Below are positions 23,699 through 36,155 of a stretch of DNA of 64,000 nt, piece after piece. A program made the position numbers and the translations under genes. Source of the stretch: Effrenium voratum (lineage: Eukaryota > Sar > Dinophyceae > Suessiales > Symbiodiniaceae); assembly GCA_963377175.1 (NCBI GenBank), contig CAUJNA010002857.1, forward strand, positions 62,001 to 126,000, in the 5' to 3' direction. How positions within the stretch are numbered: the stretch's first letter is position 1; each line of letters begins with the position of its first letter. A model generated the notes under the pieces. That model was not told the DNA's origin. It ran no database searches and saw only the letters and a list, made by a program, of their open reading frames with translations.

Positions 23699-25443
23699 GC
23701 CTCCACGGTGGAGAGCACCGCCGGACCATTTGAACTCTCTCGCTGCCAGGGCCACTCCCCCCAATCAGCCTATCTTGCTTCAGTTGGCTTTGGATGCCGA
23801 ATTTCTAGATGTGTGGCTGGGAGTTTTGCTGGAGTGGGAGCTAAGCATCAAGTGTCCGTGCTAGTGGCTTCGGTGTTGTTTGGGCCGTGGCTTCTCAGTT
23901 TCGGACGGTAGAGGAAGCGCATTTGCGATTTGCGAGTTGCAGCTGCGCCAGGTTTGCCAGATGAATTGCCATGTTTGTTGCATCAGTTGTTTTGTTTCCG
24001 TAGGAAAGGAGCGTAGAGAATCCTGTTGCCGTGTTTGCAAGCTTTGATGGCAAACAATTGGTCCACAGAAGAATTAGATGTGACCGTTTCAAAGCACATG
24101 TTTGCTTGCGATCAACTGTTCAACCCCCAAGACTGTGCCACTACGCGCGAAGGCTCAATCTGAGAGCGAGGGAAGGGTTGATGACAGGTCTGTGTGTTTG
24201 TTTGCTTGATTGTTTGTTTGATAGTTTGTCTGTTTGTTTGCTTGTTTGTTTGCTTGGTTTGTTTGTTTGTTGCTTTGTGTGTGTTGGTGTGTGGGGAAAA
24301 AACACCAAGTTTTGCATTGTTCACTTGGCTTTCAATGTCAATATTTGATTTGCGCCAATTGTTTTGTCGCTCGGGCTGGAGACGGCACGGATTTCTAGGC
24401 ACTTTTCTCACTTTTTCTCCCTAACACTTGCAGTTCACGGGTCGCAGATGATGATGCACTTTTTAGGGTTCGAGTTCTAGGTGTGCCGTATTGATTTGCC
24501 ATGGTTGTCACACACACATACACAGAGTTGTCATGTGCCTGCAAGTGGCCTTACTGTGCCAGTGTTGTTGGTTTTTTGCAATCTGGAGTTTAGCGACCTT
24601 TGTTGCCACAGCATTCTGATGAGCTTTGATCGCAATGAATTCACAGAAGAGCCAAAGGTGGGGATTGTCATAACTAAATATTTCTCGGCCCCTATGTTGC
24701 TTCCAATCAGGTCCGCCAAGTGCTGCTATTTATGGTGATGATAGGTCTTGCGTCTTGCGTTGTTCATTTCTTGCATGCATGTGTGCTCTGCTGGTGTGTG
24801 GGTCGGTTTGAGGTAGCATGTTAGTCTGAAGAGAAGGGGATACGAGTTTGCTTATCGTCGACTAACTTGCCTTATCCTGGAACACTGCTGTCGTGAACTC
24901 AATCATTATCGATCTGAAGTATCTAAGAATTTAAGAGGGGAATTTGTATTGCCCCCCCCCCCCCCCTGTATCTGAGAGGGGAATCGTGACGTTCCTTTGC
25001 CAGCCTCATGTGCCTGTTTGATTGAGACTGAAACCTGCGCCATATCTTTTGGCTTTTTCTCTTTTCCCGCGCTGCCGGAGAGGTTTTCAGCCAGTAGACA
25101 ACTTACCGGGCACGGTGCTGACAGGCTTCTGTCCAATTTTGAAGGTGGTGTTTCAGCTCTCAAGCTCTCAAGGCTTTCTTGTCCCAAGTGGAGCTTCGAA
25201 GCTTTCGGATGAGGTTTTCAGCCAGCAGACAACTTACCGGGCACGGTGCTGACAGGCTTCTGTCCAATCTTGAAGGTGGTGTTTCAGCTCTCAAGCTCTT
25301 GAGGCATTTTTGTCCCAAGTGGAGCTTCGAAGCTTTCGGAGGCTCCCTGCACCGGGGAATTGGGGCGGAGTGTTGGGCGGAGTGTCGGGCGGAGCCCGTG
25401 GCACCCTGGCCTTCACCGGGCCGCCCGCTGGGTCGCTGGGCAG
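23699..25443 (+). other. C1-A2 intron
   Basis: About 1.75 kb. Holds a (TTTG)n-like microsatellite (24190-24295), CACACACATACACA at 24511-24524 and a C run (24953-24966). The A leader is duplicated in tandem just before A2 (25085-25200 and 25209-25345). Parallel to 49337-50600 after C6. Confidence 0.65.
25085..25345 (+). repeat. tandem duplication of A-leader segment
   Basis: The block from GAGGTTTTCAGCCAG to GTGGAGCTTCGAAGCTTTCGG appears twice, about 125 bp apart, ahead of A2. It appears only once ahead of other A cassettes. Confidence 0.8.
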
Positions 25444-25527
25444 GCGCTGGCCGCCGCCCTCGCCGGGCACCGCGGGCTCCGGGACCTGAACCTTGCCACC
25501 AACGGCTTCGGGGACGCCGGGGCCGAG
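25444..25527 (+). CDS. LRR cassette exon A2
   Basis: 84 nt, GGGCAG|GCG to GCCGAG|GCC. Same scaffold as A1; residues 14, 16, 18, 19 are D, N, A, T. The exon differs from A1 at only a few bases, all in codons 17-19, although the introns on both sides are almost identical. Confidence 0.85.
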
Positions 25528-26398
25528 GCCGGGGCAATCGGAGCCCGGGGACGAGAGAGTTGCCCCCCCGTGGCTCTGGGTGTTGGCTCCGGGTGGCAGC
25601 GTGGCTTTTTTTTGCAGTCTGGAATTTAGCGATCTTTGTGGCCACATGATTGACAAGCTTTGACGGTAATGAATAGGCTTGACAGAAGAGCCAACTGTGG
25701 GGATGGTCAAATGTTTCGCTGCTCAGCTTGCTTGCAATTGCGTCTGCCAAGCCTGTGTTGCTATTTACTCTTGCTTTGTTTGTTCTCTTGCCTGTGTGCA
25801 GGTGGTTTGTGGGTCGAGTTGAGGAAGCGAAACACCTGCGAGAGGTATGCAGGACCCCTCAGGAGCCCTTGACTTTGAGGTTAGTCTCAATCAATTGCCT
25901 TCTCTGGGAACACTTCTGGCGTGAACACAATCATTCGCCATCTTAAGTACCTGCGATTTGGCCCCCCACCACCCCCAACCCGACATCACCAAACGTTGTC
26001 ATGCTTGTCGGCAATAACTTTCGTGCTCACTCTGCTTTCAGGGCCGAAGGCCTCTCTTCTCTTTTTCACAAGCCGTGCCTTGCTGACGGAACTGTTGTTC
26101 ACATGGTGCTCGGGTTTGGAGAGTTCATAGACGGCCCTCGTTTGCGGGTTGGTGAACTTCAGCTTCCCCATGTCTTTTTTTTGGCTTCACTCTTTTCGCA
26201 CGCTGCCTGAGTGTGATTCGGAAGTTGGTGCTTGAGCTTTTGCCCAAAGCTCTCGAAGCTTTCCCGAGTCCCAAGTGGAGCTCAAACCTTTCGGATGCTC
26301 CCTGCGCCGGGGTCTGGGGCCGGAACCCGTGGGTTCGAAGGGCTCGGTGGAGGTTGGGGGCGGAGCTCCGGGGGGCGGAGGCCGGGGGCTGGGGCCAG

Positions 26399-26482
26399 GC
26401 CCTGGGCGCGGCGCTGCGGCAGATGCCGCGGCTGCAGGAATTGCAGCTCAACCAAAACCAGATCGGGGTCAAGGGCGCCCAG
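26399..26482 (+). CDS. LRR cassette exon B2
   Basis: 84 nt, GGCCAG|GCC to GCCCAG|GCG. Exposed residues E, Q, N, Q at 14, 16, 18, 19. The change from B1 includes a synonymous CTG to TTG at the scaffold leucine 15, so the whole strand block was exchanged rather than single bases. Confidence 0.85.
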
Positions 26483-26896
26483 GCGGGAAGGGGGAGGGGA
26501 AGTTTGAGGGGGCGAGGGGGTAATGATACAACTCCCAAATCAGGAGTAAAGAGAAATTGACTATTCATGACACCCCCGAGATTTCAACATGTCAATCTGT
26601 TCCGTTGCAAGAAGATCATTGATTTGGTAGTTTTGCCGCGCCGGGCGGGGGTCGGTGAGCTCTGCTTTTGGTCACTTGCATCTGGAAAGGGCGATGTCAA
26701 TCATGGATTCTGTACGGTTTACGTAGCGATGTCCAGTGCAGGCTTCTTGAAAGCAAACGCGTTCAAACATCCAGCTGAGATGAAAAGAACCGCAGCAGGG
26801 CTGGTATCAAGTCCTACATCTAGTCAGTCTCGAAACTTTGTTCGGACAAAGGCCTCAATCCCCACCTTCAAGGGCCTGCGAGCACCGTCCCCGCAG

Positions 26897-26980
26897 GCAC
26901 TGGCCCGCGGCCTGGAGGGCACCACTGCCCTGGAGCTGCTGCAGCTTTGCGAGAACCAGATTGGCGATGCCGGCTGCGAG
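26897..26980 (+). CDS. LRR cassette exon C2
   Basis: 84 nt, CCGCAG|GCA to TGCGAG|GCC. Exposed residues Q16, C18, E19. It is the only C cassette with cysteine at 18; the scaffold is unchanged. Confidence 0.85.
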
Positions 26981-28992
26981 GCCTCCACGGTTGAGAGCAC
27001 GGCTTCTCCACTTCACAGGGGCGCCCTTCAGCTCCCCACCTCCAAGTCCGTTTTGTGTGGGCTTTGGATGCAGGATTTCTAGACCTGTGGTTGGGAGTTT
27101 CGGGGTGGGATCTGGCGCGAACATCAATTGTCGATCCTGATGGCCTCGGAGTCGTTTTGACATTAGCAGCTTCCACTCCCGGGGTGGCAGAGGAAATGCG
27201 TTGTGTGGTTTGCGAGTTGAAGATAGGTGTGCCATGTTTGTCGCGCACACATATACACGGTTGTCCTGTTTCCGTTGGCGGGTTAGCGGGCTGCGTTGTC
27301 TTTGCAATCTGGCGTTGGCCGCCGTTGGGAATGATGTTGCCACAGTATGAGTCAGTATGAGCTAAATGTGGGATTGCCTGCCGTTTCGTAGAACAGGTTT
27401 GCTTCCGATCGCTTGTTCACCCCACGATTGTGTTGCTATGTGCGAGGGTGCAAATTGAGAGTGGGAGAAGGGCTGATGGTGACATGTTTGTGTTGTTTGT
27501 TTGTTGCTCTCTCCCATTCTCTGTGGGTGGTGGTGTGTGGCTCGGATTGGCTCGGCTTCAGGTAGCGGGACAGGTCCTAAGAAGAAGGGTGTGCCGGACC
27601 CAAGCTCCGTTTTGAGCTGATGTGTGTCTCAGCAGAGCCTTTTTTCAGAGTTGTTCCCTGCAAGAGGTGTGAGTTTGGGGAATGGAACCCACAGCTGAGC
27701 CCACAGCTTGAGCACGGGAGCGGACACCTACACACAGCCAGTCAGTCGAAGGAGCCCACTTTGAGGATACATGGAAGGGTTTTGTTTGCTCGCGTTATGT
27801 GGTGAACTTTGTAAGCTGCTCATTAATTGCATTCTGTTTGCTTTGAGGCAGCTGTCACATGCTCCATATGTTTTCCACGCTCCCGGAGAGGGTGCAAATG
27901 CAGCAAGTATTCACACAGTTAGCAAATCGCGCTTGCCAGGCACAATGCTGCATTGCTTGTGTGCATATTTGCGAAGGTGGTGATTGAGCTTTTGCTCAAA
28001 GCTCCCCAAGCAGAGCTTCAAAGCTTTCAGACTCCCCCTGCAACAGGGCGTGGGGAAGTGGAACATCCCCGCCTGCTTTTGACAGGAAGTGGCTGGAGGT
28101 TTAGGTCATGGATGACAGGCGTTTCGGCGGCTGAGTTGGAAGATATATATATATATATATATATATATTTCTTTTTGTGATCCCTTCCATAATGGCCAGT
28201 GTCAGATTACTCCCGCCATAACTTACTGGATTCAGCCATATCATGAGCAGAGTCTTCAAAGAATTGCTCGTTTTGCGCTGGCTCCAGAGTTGGTCCAAAA
28301 GGCTGGCGCCAGGGTGCTCCAAAGCCTTGAGATGAACAGGGAGAGGAATTCACATGTTCTTCCGATGATGTTTTAAGCGCATGAGCTCCCCAAGATATGG
28401 TTTTTGCCCCAGTCGCCCCTGAGCATCATTCCGTGACCATGGCAAAAATTGCAAGCTTTTGAGGCCACGAGCCACAGCTCCCAGCAACATGTTCCTTGAA
28501 TGATGGATCCTGCCCCTCATTACCTGAAATCCCTCTCCCCTGCCTGTATTTCTGCCATTGCAGGAACAAAAGCTTGCTCGCCTTTCTTCACTTGAAAGAT
28601 GCCCGAATAGAGTTGCTTTGCAAGCCGTCACTTCTTCCAATGTTCTTGAAATCGTGACGTTCCTTTGTCAGCCTCATGTGCCTGTTTGATTGAGACTGAA
28701 ACCTGCACCATATCCTTTGGCTTTTTCTCTTTTCCCGCACTGCCGGAGAGGTTTTCAGCCAGCAGACAACTTACCAGGCACAGTGCTGACAGGCTTCTGT
28801 CCAATTTTGAAGGTGGCGTTTCAGCTCTCGAGCTCTTGAGGCTTTTTTGTCCCAAGTGGAGCTTCAAAGCTTTCGGAGGCTCCCTGCACCGGCGGAATTG
28901 GGGCGGAGTGTCGGGCGGAGTGTTGGGCGGAGCCCGTGGCACCGGGGCCAAAGGCCCTGGGCCTTCGGGCCACCCGCTGGGTCGCCGGGCAG
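26981..28992 (+). other. C2-A3 intron with ghost unit 2
   Basis: About 2 kb. The ghost LRR unit (27800-28180) has leader blocks but no exon, and is followed by an (AT)n run at 28143-28168. The A leader ends the intron. Confidence 0.65.
28143..28168. repeat. (AT)n microsatellite
   Basis: AT run whose length differs between otherwise near-identical introns: longest here, shorter at 31596-31608 and 54535-54554, interrupted at 38143-38152 and 41646-41655. Confidence 0.9.
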
Positions 28993-29076
28993 GCGCTGGC
29001 CGCCGCCCTCGCCGGGCACCGCGGGCTCCGGGCCCTGAGCCTCGGCATCAACGGCTTCGGGGACGCCGGGGCCGAG
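28993..29076 (+). CDS. LRR cassette exon A3
   Basis: 84 nt, CGGGCAG|GCG to GCCGAG|GCC. Exposed residues A, S, G, I at 14, 16, 18, 19, so all four differ from A1. Scaffold identical. Confidence 0.85.
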
Positions 29077-29948
29077 GCCGGGGCAATCGGAGCCCGGGGA
29101 CGAGAGAGTTGCCCCCCCGTGGCTCTGGGTGTTGGCTCCGGGTGGCAGCGTGGCGTTTTTTTTGGCCGTCTGGAATTTAGCGATCTTTGTGGCCACATGA
29201 TTGACAAGCTTTGACGGTAATGAATAGGCTTGACAGAAGAGCCAACTGTGGGGATGGTCAAATGTTTCGCTGCTCAGCTTGCTTGCAATTTCGTCTGCCA
29301 AGCCTGTGTTGCTATTTACTCTTGCTTTGTTTGTTCTCTTGCCTGTGTGCAGGTGGTTTGTGGGTCGAGTTGAGGTAGCGAAACACCTGCGAGAGGTATG
29401 CAGGACCCCTCAGGAGCCCTTGACTTTGAGGTTAGTCTCAATCAATTGCCTTCTCTGGGAACACTTCTGGCGTGAACACAATCATTCGCCATCTTAAGTA
29501 CCTGCGATTTGGCCCCCCACCACCCCCAACCCGACATCACCAAACGTTGTCATGCTTGTCGGCAATAACTTTCGTGCTCACTCTGCTTTCAGGGCCGAAG
29601 GCCTCTCTTCTCTTTTTCACAAGCCGCGCCTTGCTGACGGAACTGTTGTTCACATGGTGCTCGGGTTTGGAGAGTTCATAGACGGCCCTCGTTTGCGGGT
29701 TGGTGAACTTCAGCTTCCCCATGTCTTTTTTTGGCTTCACTCTTTTCGCACGCTGCCTGAGTGTGATTCGGAAGTTGGTGCTTGAGCTTTTGCCCAAAGC
29801 TCTCGAAGCTTTCCCGAGTCCCAAGTGGAGCTCAAACCTTTCGGATGCTCCCTGCGCCGGGGTCTGGGGCCGGAACCCGTGGGTTCGAAGGGCTCGGTGG
29901 AGGTTGGGGGCGGAGCTCCGGGGGGCGGAGGCCGGGGGCTGGGGCCAG

Positions 29949-30032
29949 GCCCTGGGCGTGGCGCTGCAGCAGATGCCGCGGCTGCAGACGCTGAGGCTCC
30001 AGCGAAACCAGATCGGGGTCAAGGGCGCCCAG
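29949..30032 (+). CDS. LRR cassette exon B3
   Basis: 84 nt. Exposed residues T, R, Q, R. The outer part has ALGVALQQ (V4, Q7), shared with B6. Donor GCCCAG|GCG. Confidence 0.85.
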
Positions 30033-30445
30033 GCGGGAAGGGGGAGGGGAAGTTTGAGGGGGCGAGGGGGTAAGATAAACCTCCCAAATCAGGAGTAAAG
30101 AGAAATTGACTATTCATGACACCCCCGAGATTTCAACATGTCAATCTGTTCCGTTGCAAGAAGATAGTTTTGCCGCGCCGGGCGGGGGTCGGTGAGCTCT
30201 GCTTTTGGCACAGAAGAATGGTTTGCCAGTTGTGGATGTGCCTTGTCACTTGCATCTGGAAAGGGCGATGTCAATCATGGATTCTGAACGGTTTACGTAG
30301 CGATGTCCAGCGCACACATCCAGCTGAGATGAAAAGAACCGCAGCAGGGCTGGTATCAAGTCCTACATCTAGTCAGTCTCGAAACTTTGTTCGGACAAAG
30401 GCCTCAATCCCCACCTTCAAGGGCCTGCGAGCACCGTCCCCGCAG

Positions 30446-30529
30446 GCACTGGCCCGCGGCCTGGAGGGCACCACTGCCCTGGAGCTGCTGCGGCTTTGGG
30501 AGAACCAGATTGGCGATGCCGGCTGCCAG
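30446..30529 (+). CDS. LRR cassette exon C3
   Basis: 84 nt, CCGCAG|GCA to TGCCAG|GCC. Exposed residues R16, W18, E19; ends GCQ. Confidence 0.85.
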
Positions 30530-32424
30530 GCCTCCACGGTTGAGAGCACGGCTTCTCCACTTCACAGGGGCGCCCTTCAGCTCCCCACCTCCAAGTCCGT
30601 TTTGTGTGGGCTTTGGATGCAGGATTTCTAGACCTGTGGTTGGGAGTTTCGGGGTGGGATCTGGCGCGAACATCAATTGTCGATCCTGATGGCCTCGGAG
30701 TCGTTTTGACATTAGCAGCTTCCACTCCCGGGGTGGCAGAGGAAATGCGTTGTGTGGTTTGCGAGTTGAAGATAGGTGTGCCATGTTTGTCGCGCACACA
30801 TATACACGGTTGTCCTGTTTCCGTTGGCGGGTTAGCGGGCTGCGTTGTCTTTGCAATCTGGCGTTGGCCGCCGTTGGGAATGATGTTGCCACAGTATGAC
30901 TCAGTATGAGCTAAATGTGGGATTGCCTGCCGTTTCGTAGAACAGGTTTGCTTCCGATCGCTTGTTCACCCCACGATTGTGTTGCTATGTGCGAGGGTGC
31001 AAATTGAGAGTGGGAGAAGGGCTGATGGTGACATGTTTGTGTTGTTTGTTTGTTGCTCTCTCCTCATTCTCTGTGGGTGGTGGTGTGTGGCTCGGATTGG
31101 CTCGGCTTCAGGTAGCGGGACAGGTCCTAAGAAGAAGGGTGTGCCGGACCCAAGCTCCAGATTGAGTACGGGAGCGGACACCTACACACAGCCAGTCAGT
31201 CGAAGGAGCCCACTTTGAGGATACATGGAAGGGTTTTGTTTGCTCGCGTTATGTGGTGAACTTTGTAAGCTGCTCATTAATTGCATTCTGTTTGCTTTGA
31301 GGCAGCTGTCACATGCCCCATATGTTTTCCACGCTCCCGGAGAGGGTGCAAATGCAGCAAGTGTTCACACAGTTAGCAAATCGCGCTTGCCAGGCACAAT
31401 GCTGCATTGCTTGTGTGCAAATTTGCGAAGGTGGTGATTGAGCTTTTGCTCAAAGCTCCCCAAGCAGAGCTTCAAAGCTTTCAGACTCTCCCTGCAACAG
31501 GGCGTGGGGAAGTGGAACATCCCTGCCTGCTTTTGACAGGAAGTGGCTGGAGGTTTAGGTCATGGATGACAGGCGGTTCGGCGGCTGAGTTGGAAGATAT
31601 ATATATATTTCTTTTTGTGATCCCTTCCATAATGGCCAGTGTCAGATTACTCCCGCCATAACTTACTGGATTCAGCCATATCATGAGCAGAGTCTTCAAA
31701 GAATTGCTTGTTTTGCGCTGGCTCCAGAGTTGGTCCAAAAGGCTGGCGCCAGGGTGCTCCAAAGCCTTGAGATGAACAGGGACACATGTTCTTCCGATGA
31801 TGTTTTAAGCGCATGAGCTCCCCAAGATATGGTTGTTGCCCCAGTCGCCCCTGAGCATCATTCCGTGACCATGGCAAAAATTGCAAGCTTTTGAGGCCAC
31901 AAGCCACAGCTCCAAGCAACATGTTCCTTGAATGATGGATCCTGCCCCTCATTACCTGAAATCCCTCTCCCCTGCCTGTATTTCTGCCATTGCAGGAACA
32001 AAAACCTTGCTCGCCTTTCTTCACTTGAAAGATGCCCGAATAGAGTTGCTTTGCAAGCCGTCACTTCTTCCAAATGGTGCTCGAAATCGTGACGTTCCTT
32101 TGCCAGCCTCACGTGCCTGTTTGATTGAGACTGAAACCTGCACCATATCCTTTGGCTTTTTCTCTTTTCCCGCACTGCCGGAGAGGTTTTCAGCCAGTAG
32201 ACAACTTACCGGGCACGGTGCTGACAGGCTTCTGTCCAATTTTGAAGGTGGCGTTTCAGCTCTCAAGCTCTTGAGGCATTTTTGTCCCAAGTGGAGCTTC
32301 GAAGCTTTCGGAGGCTCCCTGCACTGGGGAATTGGGGCGCAGTGTCGGGCGGAGTGCGCCGGAGCCTGTGGCACCGGGGCCAAAGGCCCTGGGCCTCCGG
32401 GCCGCCCGCTGGGTCGCTGGGCAG
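30530..32424 (+). other. C3-A4 intron with ghost unit 3
   Basis: About 1.9 kb. The ghost unit lies at 31250-31620, with a short (AT)n at 31596-31608. Otherwise parallel to the C2-A3 intron. Confidence 0.65.
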
Positions 32425-32508
32425 GCGCTGGCCGCCGCCCTCGCCGGGCACCGCGGGCTCCGGGAGCTGAGCCTCGACACCAACGGCTTCGGGGACGCCG
32501 GGGCCGAG
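32425..32508 (+). CDS. LRR cassette exon A4
   Basis: 84 nt, GGGCAG|GCG to GCCGAG|GCC. Exposed residues E, S, D, T. Its left flank (GGGGCGCAGTGTCGGGCGG) is shared with A8 rather than with neighbouring A copies. Confidence 0.85.
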
Positions 32509-33013
32509 GCCGGGGCAATCGGAGCCCGGGGCCAGGGCCGGGGGATGGGGGCGGAGGCGCGTGCGAGAGTTGCCCTTCGTGGCTCTGGGTGTTGGCTCCG
32601 GGTGGCAGCGTTGTTGTTTGGCGGAATTTAGCGATCTTTGTGGCCACGTGATTTTGACAAGCTTTGACGGTAATGAATAGGCTTGACAGAAGAGCCAACT
32701 ATGGGGATGGTCAAATGTTTCGTTTCTCAGCTGGCTTGCAATTGCGTCTGCCAAGCCTGTGTTGCTATTTATGGTGATGGCGTGGGTCTTGCTGTGTTTG
32801 TTCTCTTGGTTGTGGGTTGAGTTGAGGTAGCGAAACATCTGCAAGAGGTATGCAGGAGCCCTTGGCTTCGAGGTTAGTCCCAATCAATTGCCTTCTCCTG
32901 GAACACTTCTGACGTGAACACAATAATTCGCCATCTCAAGTATCTGAACGAATTAGATTTGGCCTCCCACCACCCCCAACCCGACATCACCAAACATGCT
33001 GAGTGACTTCTTT

Positions 33014-33018
33014 GCTTT
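33014..33018. repeat. target site duplication, copia 1 (left)
   Basis: GCTTT immediately left of the LTR start TGTTAG. The same five bases flank copies 2 and 3 on both sides. The right partner is lost in this copy. Confidence 0.8.
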
Positions 33019-33499
33019 TGTTAGAGCTCGGCGCCCTGTTTCCTTTGGGCAATAAAAGGGTCTGCAGTATTCGCATCCCTCATGCATGTTCAATCGCAAA
33101 AGCGGGGCTCATGCACCCCCCTTCGGCAGTCTGCCGAATCGGATTCGCGCTCAGCGCTCCTCCCAGCTCAAGACCCCTCATTCCGCGTCTCCTTCTTTTT
33201 TGAAGACGCTGTAGTCTGTCCATTCCCTCAGGCGATAGTCTCCACCAACCACGAAGACAGGCCTGGTCCTCATGACTGTGATGCGCTCCGGGCCGATCCC
33301 CATGCCAGGCATCCTTCCTTTCCGCGGGTCAAACTCCGAGACCCTCCTCCGGCAATGCGCCTTGATGCAACACTCCTTCTCAATCCAGCGGTCCTCGGTC
33401 CCCACTGGCGCCTTCCTGATCCCCGGGAAGACCCTCTTCACCTCCTCCCACAGCTTTGCCTCCGAATCCAAGGCAACCTTCCACTCCGGCCCCGAGCCG

Positions 33500-33842
33500 C
33501 CCGAGCCCTGATCTTGAGTGGCCTTGTCCGCCATGACCCGCCGGGATCCTGCAACAGCGTCACCGCCGCCGCATTGTCCTGCATCACCAACTTCAGTGCT
33601 TCGAGCTGGTCTCGACCTTCCACATCGATCCCAGCCTTATCCCACACCGACGCGACTTTCCTGTCCTCCAGATCGGCGATCTCCGCCCACGCCTCTCCCA
33701 TTGCCGCCAGCAGCTCTGCCTCTGCCGTCGACCTCGCCACAAACGGCTGCCTCCTCGTCCAGTGGATCGGACACCCACCGTAGCTCACGACCACGCCCTG
33801 CTGGGACCGGCCGCCATCCGGCCCAAAGCCTGCGTCCGCGTA
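33500..33842 (-). pseudogene. copia RNase H fragment (copy 1)
   Basis: Translation shows YADAGFGPD, RSQQGVVVSYGG, RRQPFVARSTAEAELL and GSWRTRPLKIRA: the RNase H core of dinoflagellate copia, with the catalytic D (YAD) and E (AEAE) visible. A 3-base deletion relative to copy 2 removes one I from AEIIADLED. Confidence 0.8.
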
Positions 33843-33856
33843 GACCTCCACCCCGC

Positions 33857-34655
33857 TCATGCAGGAACTCCCCGTTTTCTCCACGCATGCCCCTTCGCAG
33901 CGCCCCCGAACTCCAGCTTGCACCCCACCGTCCTCTTGAGGTAGCCCAGCAGGTAGATCCCCATCGCGAATGTCTGCGCCAGCCGAACCATCTCCGCATC
34001 CTGCTCCTCGTCTTCCCCATCCTTCTCGATCTGCTTAGGCGCCAGGATGGTCTTCTCCTTCACCTCCCCCTCGTACCTGTTGAGGATGTTGTTGATGTGG
34101 TCCTCCTGCCCCACCAACAGACTTGCTCCTCCGCTGGGGTCTCTCATCACCTCCACCCCGCAGAACTTCACCGGCTTGTCCGCGTTGACCCACTCCAGGT
34201 CCGTCGCCTCCCACTCCTTCTTGATGTGCTGCGCCATCGCCTCCACGATGTTTGTCTCCCCCACGATCATCGTGTCATCCACGTAGCAGCAGATAAACCC
34301 CACCGTGGCGCCCCCGAGCCTTATCTTCCAGAGGTTCTCGTCCGCAAACGCCTGGCGCAACACCAACTCCTTCCCGCCTCCGAGGTCCACCTGAGGGTGT
34401 CGTCTTGATGGGCCCCCCAGTCCGCCGGCGATGCCCGCAACCCACACAAGGCCTTGGTCACCTCCCACATGACCACATGACTCCCGGGTTCACCACCTTT
34501 GCGTCCAGGAGGATCTTCGGCGGTCTCACCACCACCCGATGGCTAGCATTCAGGAACGCCGTGCGGATGTCCAAGCTTCCCACGGCCCATTTCATTGCCG
34601 CCGCCTTCCGCAACAGCGCCCCGCTTCCAGGCCGGACGTGTACGACTCCCGTCAC
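33857..34655 (-). pseudogene. copia reverse transcriptase fragment (copy 1)
   Basis: Two frames cover GSLDIRTAFLN and VVRPPKILLD (34458-34655), then ICCYVDDTMIVGE with the YVDD catalytic box at 34274-34285. A frameshift separates the halves at about 34460. Confidence 0.85.
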
Positions 34656-34938
34656 CTGCTTTCAGCTCTCCTTCCCTTTCCCACCTATCTACTTCCTCTT
34701 CTCTCACCTCCCGGATGGCCATCTTTTCCAGGAGGGCTCCAACTTCATTCTTCATCGTCGGCACCCACATCTCCATTTCCCTCCTCACCTGATGATCTTT
34801 GTCTGCAGGAACATCTCCTCCTCAGCCACTGTCCCAACGCCTTGAGTTCTATCCTCATGCGTTCTCCTCTGGTGACCTCCACCATCTAGGAAGTCATGGG
34901 TGTCCAATCCCCTGTGCCTCCCGTCTCGATATCCTCCA

Positions 34939-35760
34939 GCCCCCCCATGATGCCGGAAGAAGTGATGATTCAAGTAGGGGTGGAATTATTCAAGAAAGGG
35001 TGTGATAGAATTTAAAAGGCAGCGGGAGGGTTGGCGGGGGTGGCTTCCCTTAAATTGGACGCTCTAAAAAAATGATGATATAAACAGGGGTGCAATTCAA
35101 TCTCTGCGGGCCAGTAAAATGTCGGATTTTACAGCATTTTCTCGCGAAATTGACGCATTTTACACTAGCCCGTCAACATCCCCAGCATCGTTTTCAACAT
35201 CCCCCGCATGTCCGACCAACATCTCTAGCATCACCAACAAATCGTGTGATGGGGTCAAAGAAATGATGGTTCAAGTAGGAGGGCTTTTCAATCCCTGTAA
35301 AAAACACTAAAAAGTAGCGGGGGGGTTGGGGGGGGGGTGGGGCGGCAGCCCCCCCCCATGATGTTCGAAGAATTGATGATTCAACTAGGGGTGCAATTAA
35401 TTAAATCTCTGTGGAAAATCTAAAACGTAGCGGGGGGGTCGGGGGGGGGCGGCAGCCCCCCCATGATGCCGGAAGAAGTGATGATTCAAGTAGGGGTGCA
35501 TGTGATAGAATTTAAAAGGCAGCGGGAGGGTTGGCGGGGGTGGCTTCCCTTATGATGTTCGAAGAAATGCATACCTACAGACATACATGGATTTCACAGA
35601 TTACTTCGAATGTCGTATTTTGCAGCATTTTCTCGCGAAATTGGACGCTCTAAAAAGTGATGATTCAAACAGGGGTGCAATTCAATCTCTGCAAGAAATC
35701 TGGGGTTCCCCCCCCATGATGTCCGAAGAAGTGATGATTCAAACAGGGTGGTGGTGATGC
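34939..35760. repeat. G/C-hairpin satellite, block 1
   Basis: Mosaic of short repeated words: GATGATTCAAGTAGGGGTGC, TAAAATGTCGGATTTTACAGC, TTTTCTCGCGAAATTG, AGCGGGGGGGTTGGGG and the hairpin G(7-8)-CGGCAG-C(7-8). Equivalent blocks lie at 47880-49130 and 60500-61800, always between a copia copy and the next LRR cassette. Confidence 0.85.
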
Positions 35761-35929
35761 TGATGATGCGGGAAGCCAAATCCAAAAAGCCCGAAGGATG
35801 CGAAAAGCCGCCAAAAGCCGCATAAACCAGCGAAAAGCCGCAAAAGCAAAAACGCCACCTGCCGAAGAGGAACTGGGAAGGCAGAGGATGCGAAAAGCCA
35901 AAATGCTACCAAAAGCCGCATAAACCAGC

Positions 35930-36155
35930 AAAAAGCCGAAAACCCCAGAAGCCGAGAAGCCAGGAAGCCGAAAAGCCAAGAAGCCAAGAAGCCCAGAAGC
36001 TGAGAAGCCAAGAAGCCAAAAAACCAAGAAGCCCAGAAGCTGAGAAGCCAAGAAGCTAAGCCAAGAAGCCCAAAAGCCAAGAAACCAAGAAGCCAAGAAG
36101 CCGAGAAGCCAAGAAGCCCAAAAGCCAAGAAGCCAAGAAGCCAAAAGCGAAAAAA
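35930..36155. repeat. AAGAAGCC minisatellite
   Basis: Degenerate 8-10-bp repeat AAGAAGCC(A/G)(A/G). The minus strand reads as a Leu/Phe/Trp-rich hydrophobic peptide (LLGFLASW), an artefact of the repeat. Only a stub remains in the third block (about 61950-61975). Confidence 0.9.

Larger units (their letters stand above)
33019..34938 (-). mobile_element. Ty1/copia retrotransposon copy 1, truncated
   Basis: Minus-strand element keeping its 3' LTR (33019-33115, TG...CA), polypurine tract (CCCCCCTTCGGC on the plus strand, just inside the LTR), RNase H and part of RT. Compared with copy 2 the match stops at 34938, where satellite DNA begins. The gag, integrase and 5' LTR are therefore missing. 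Dead copy. Confidence 0.85.
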
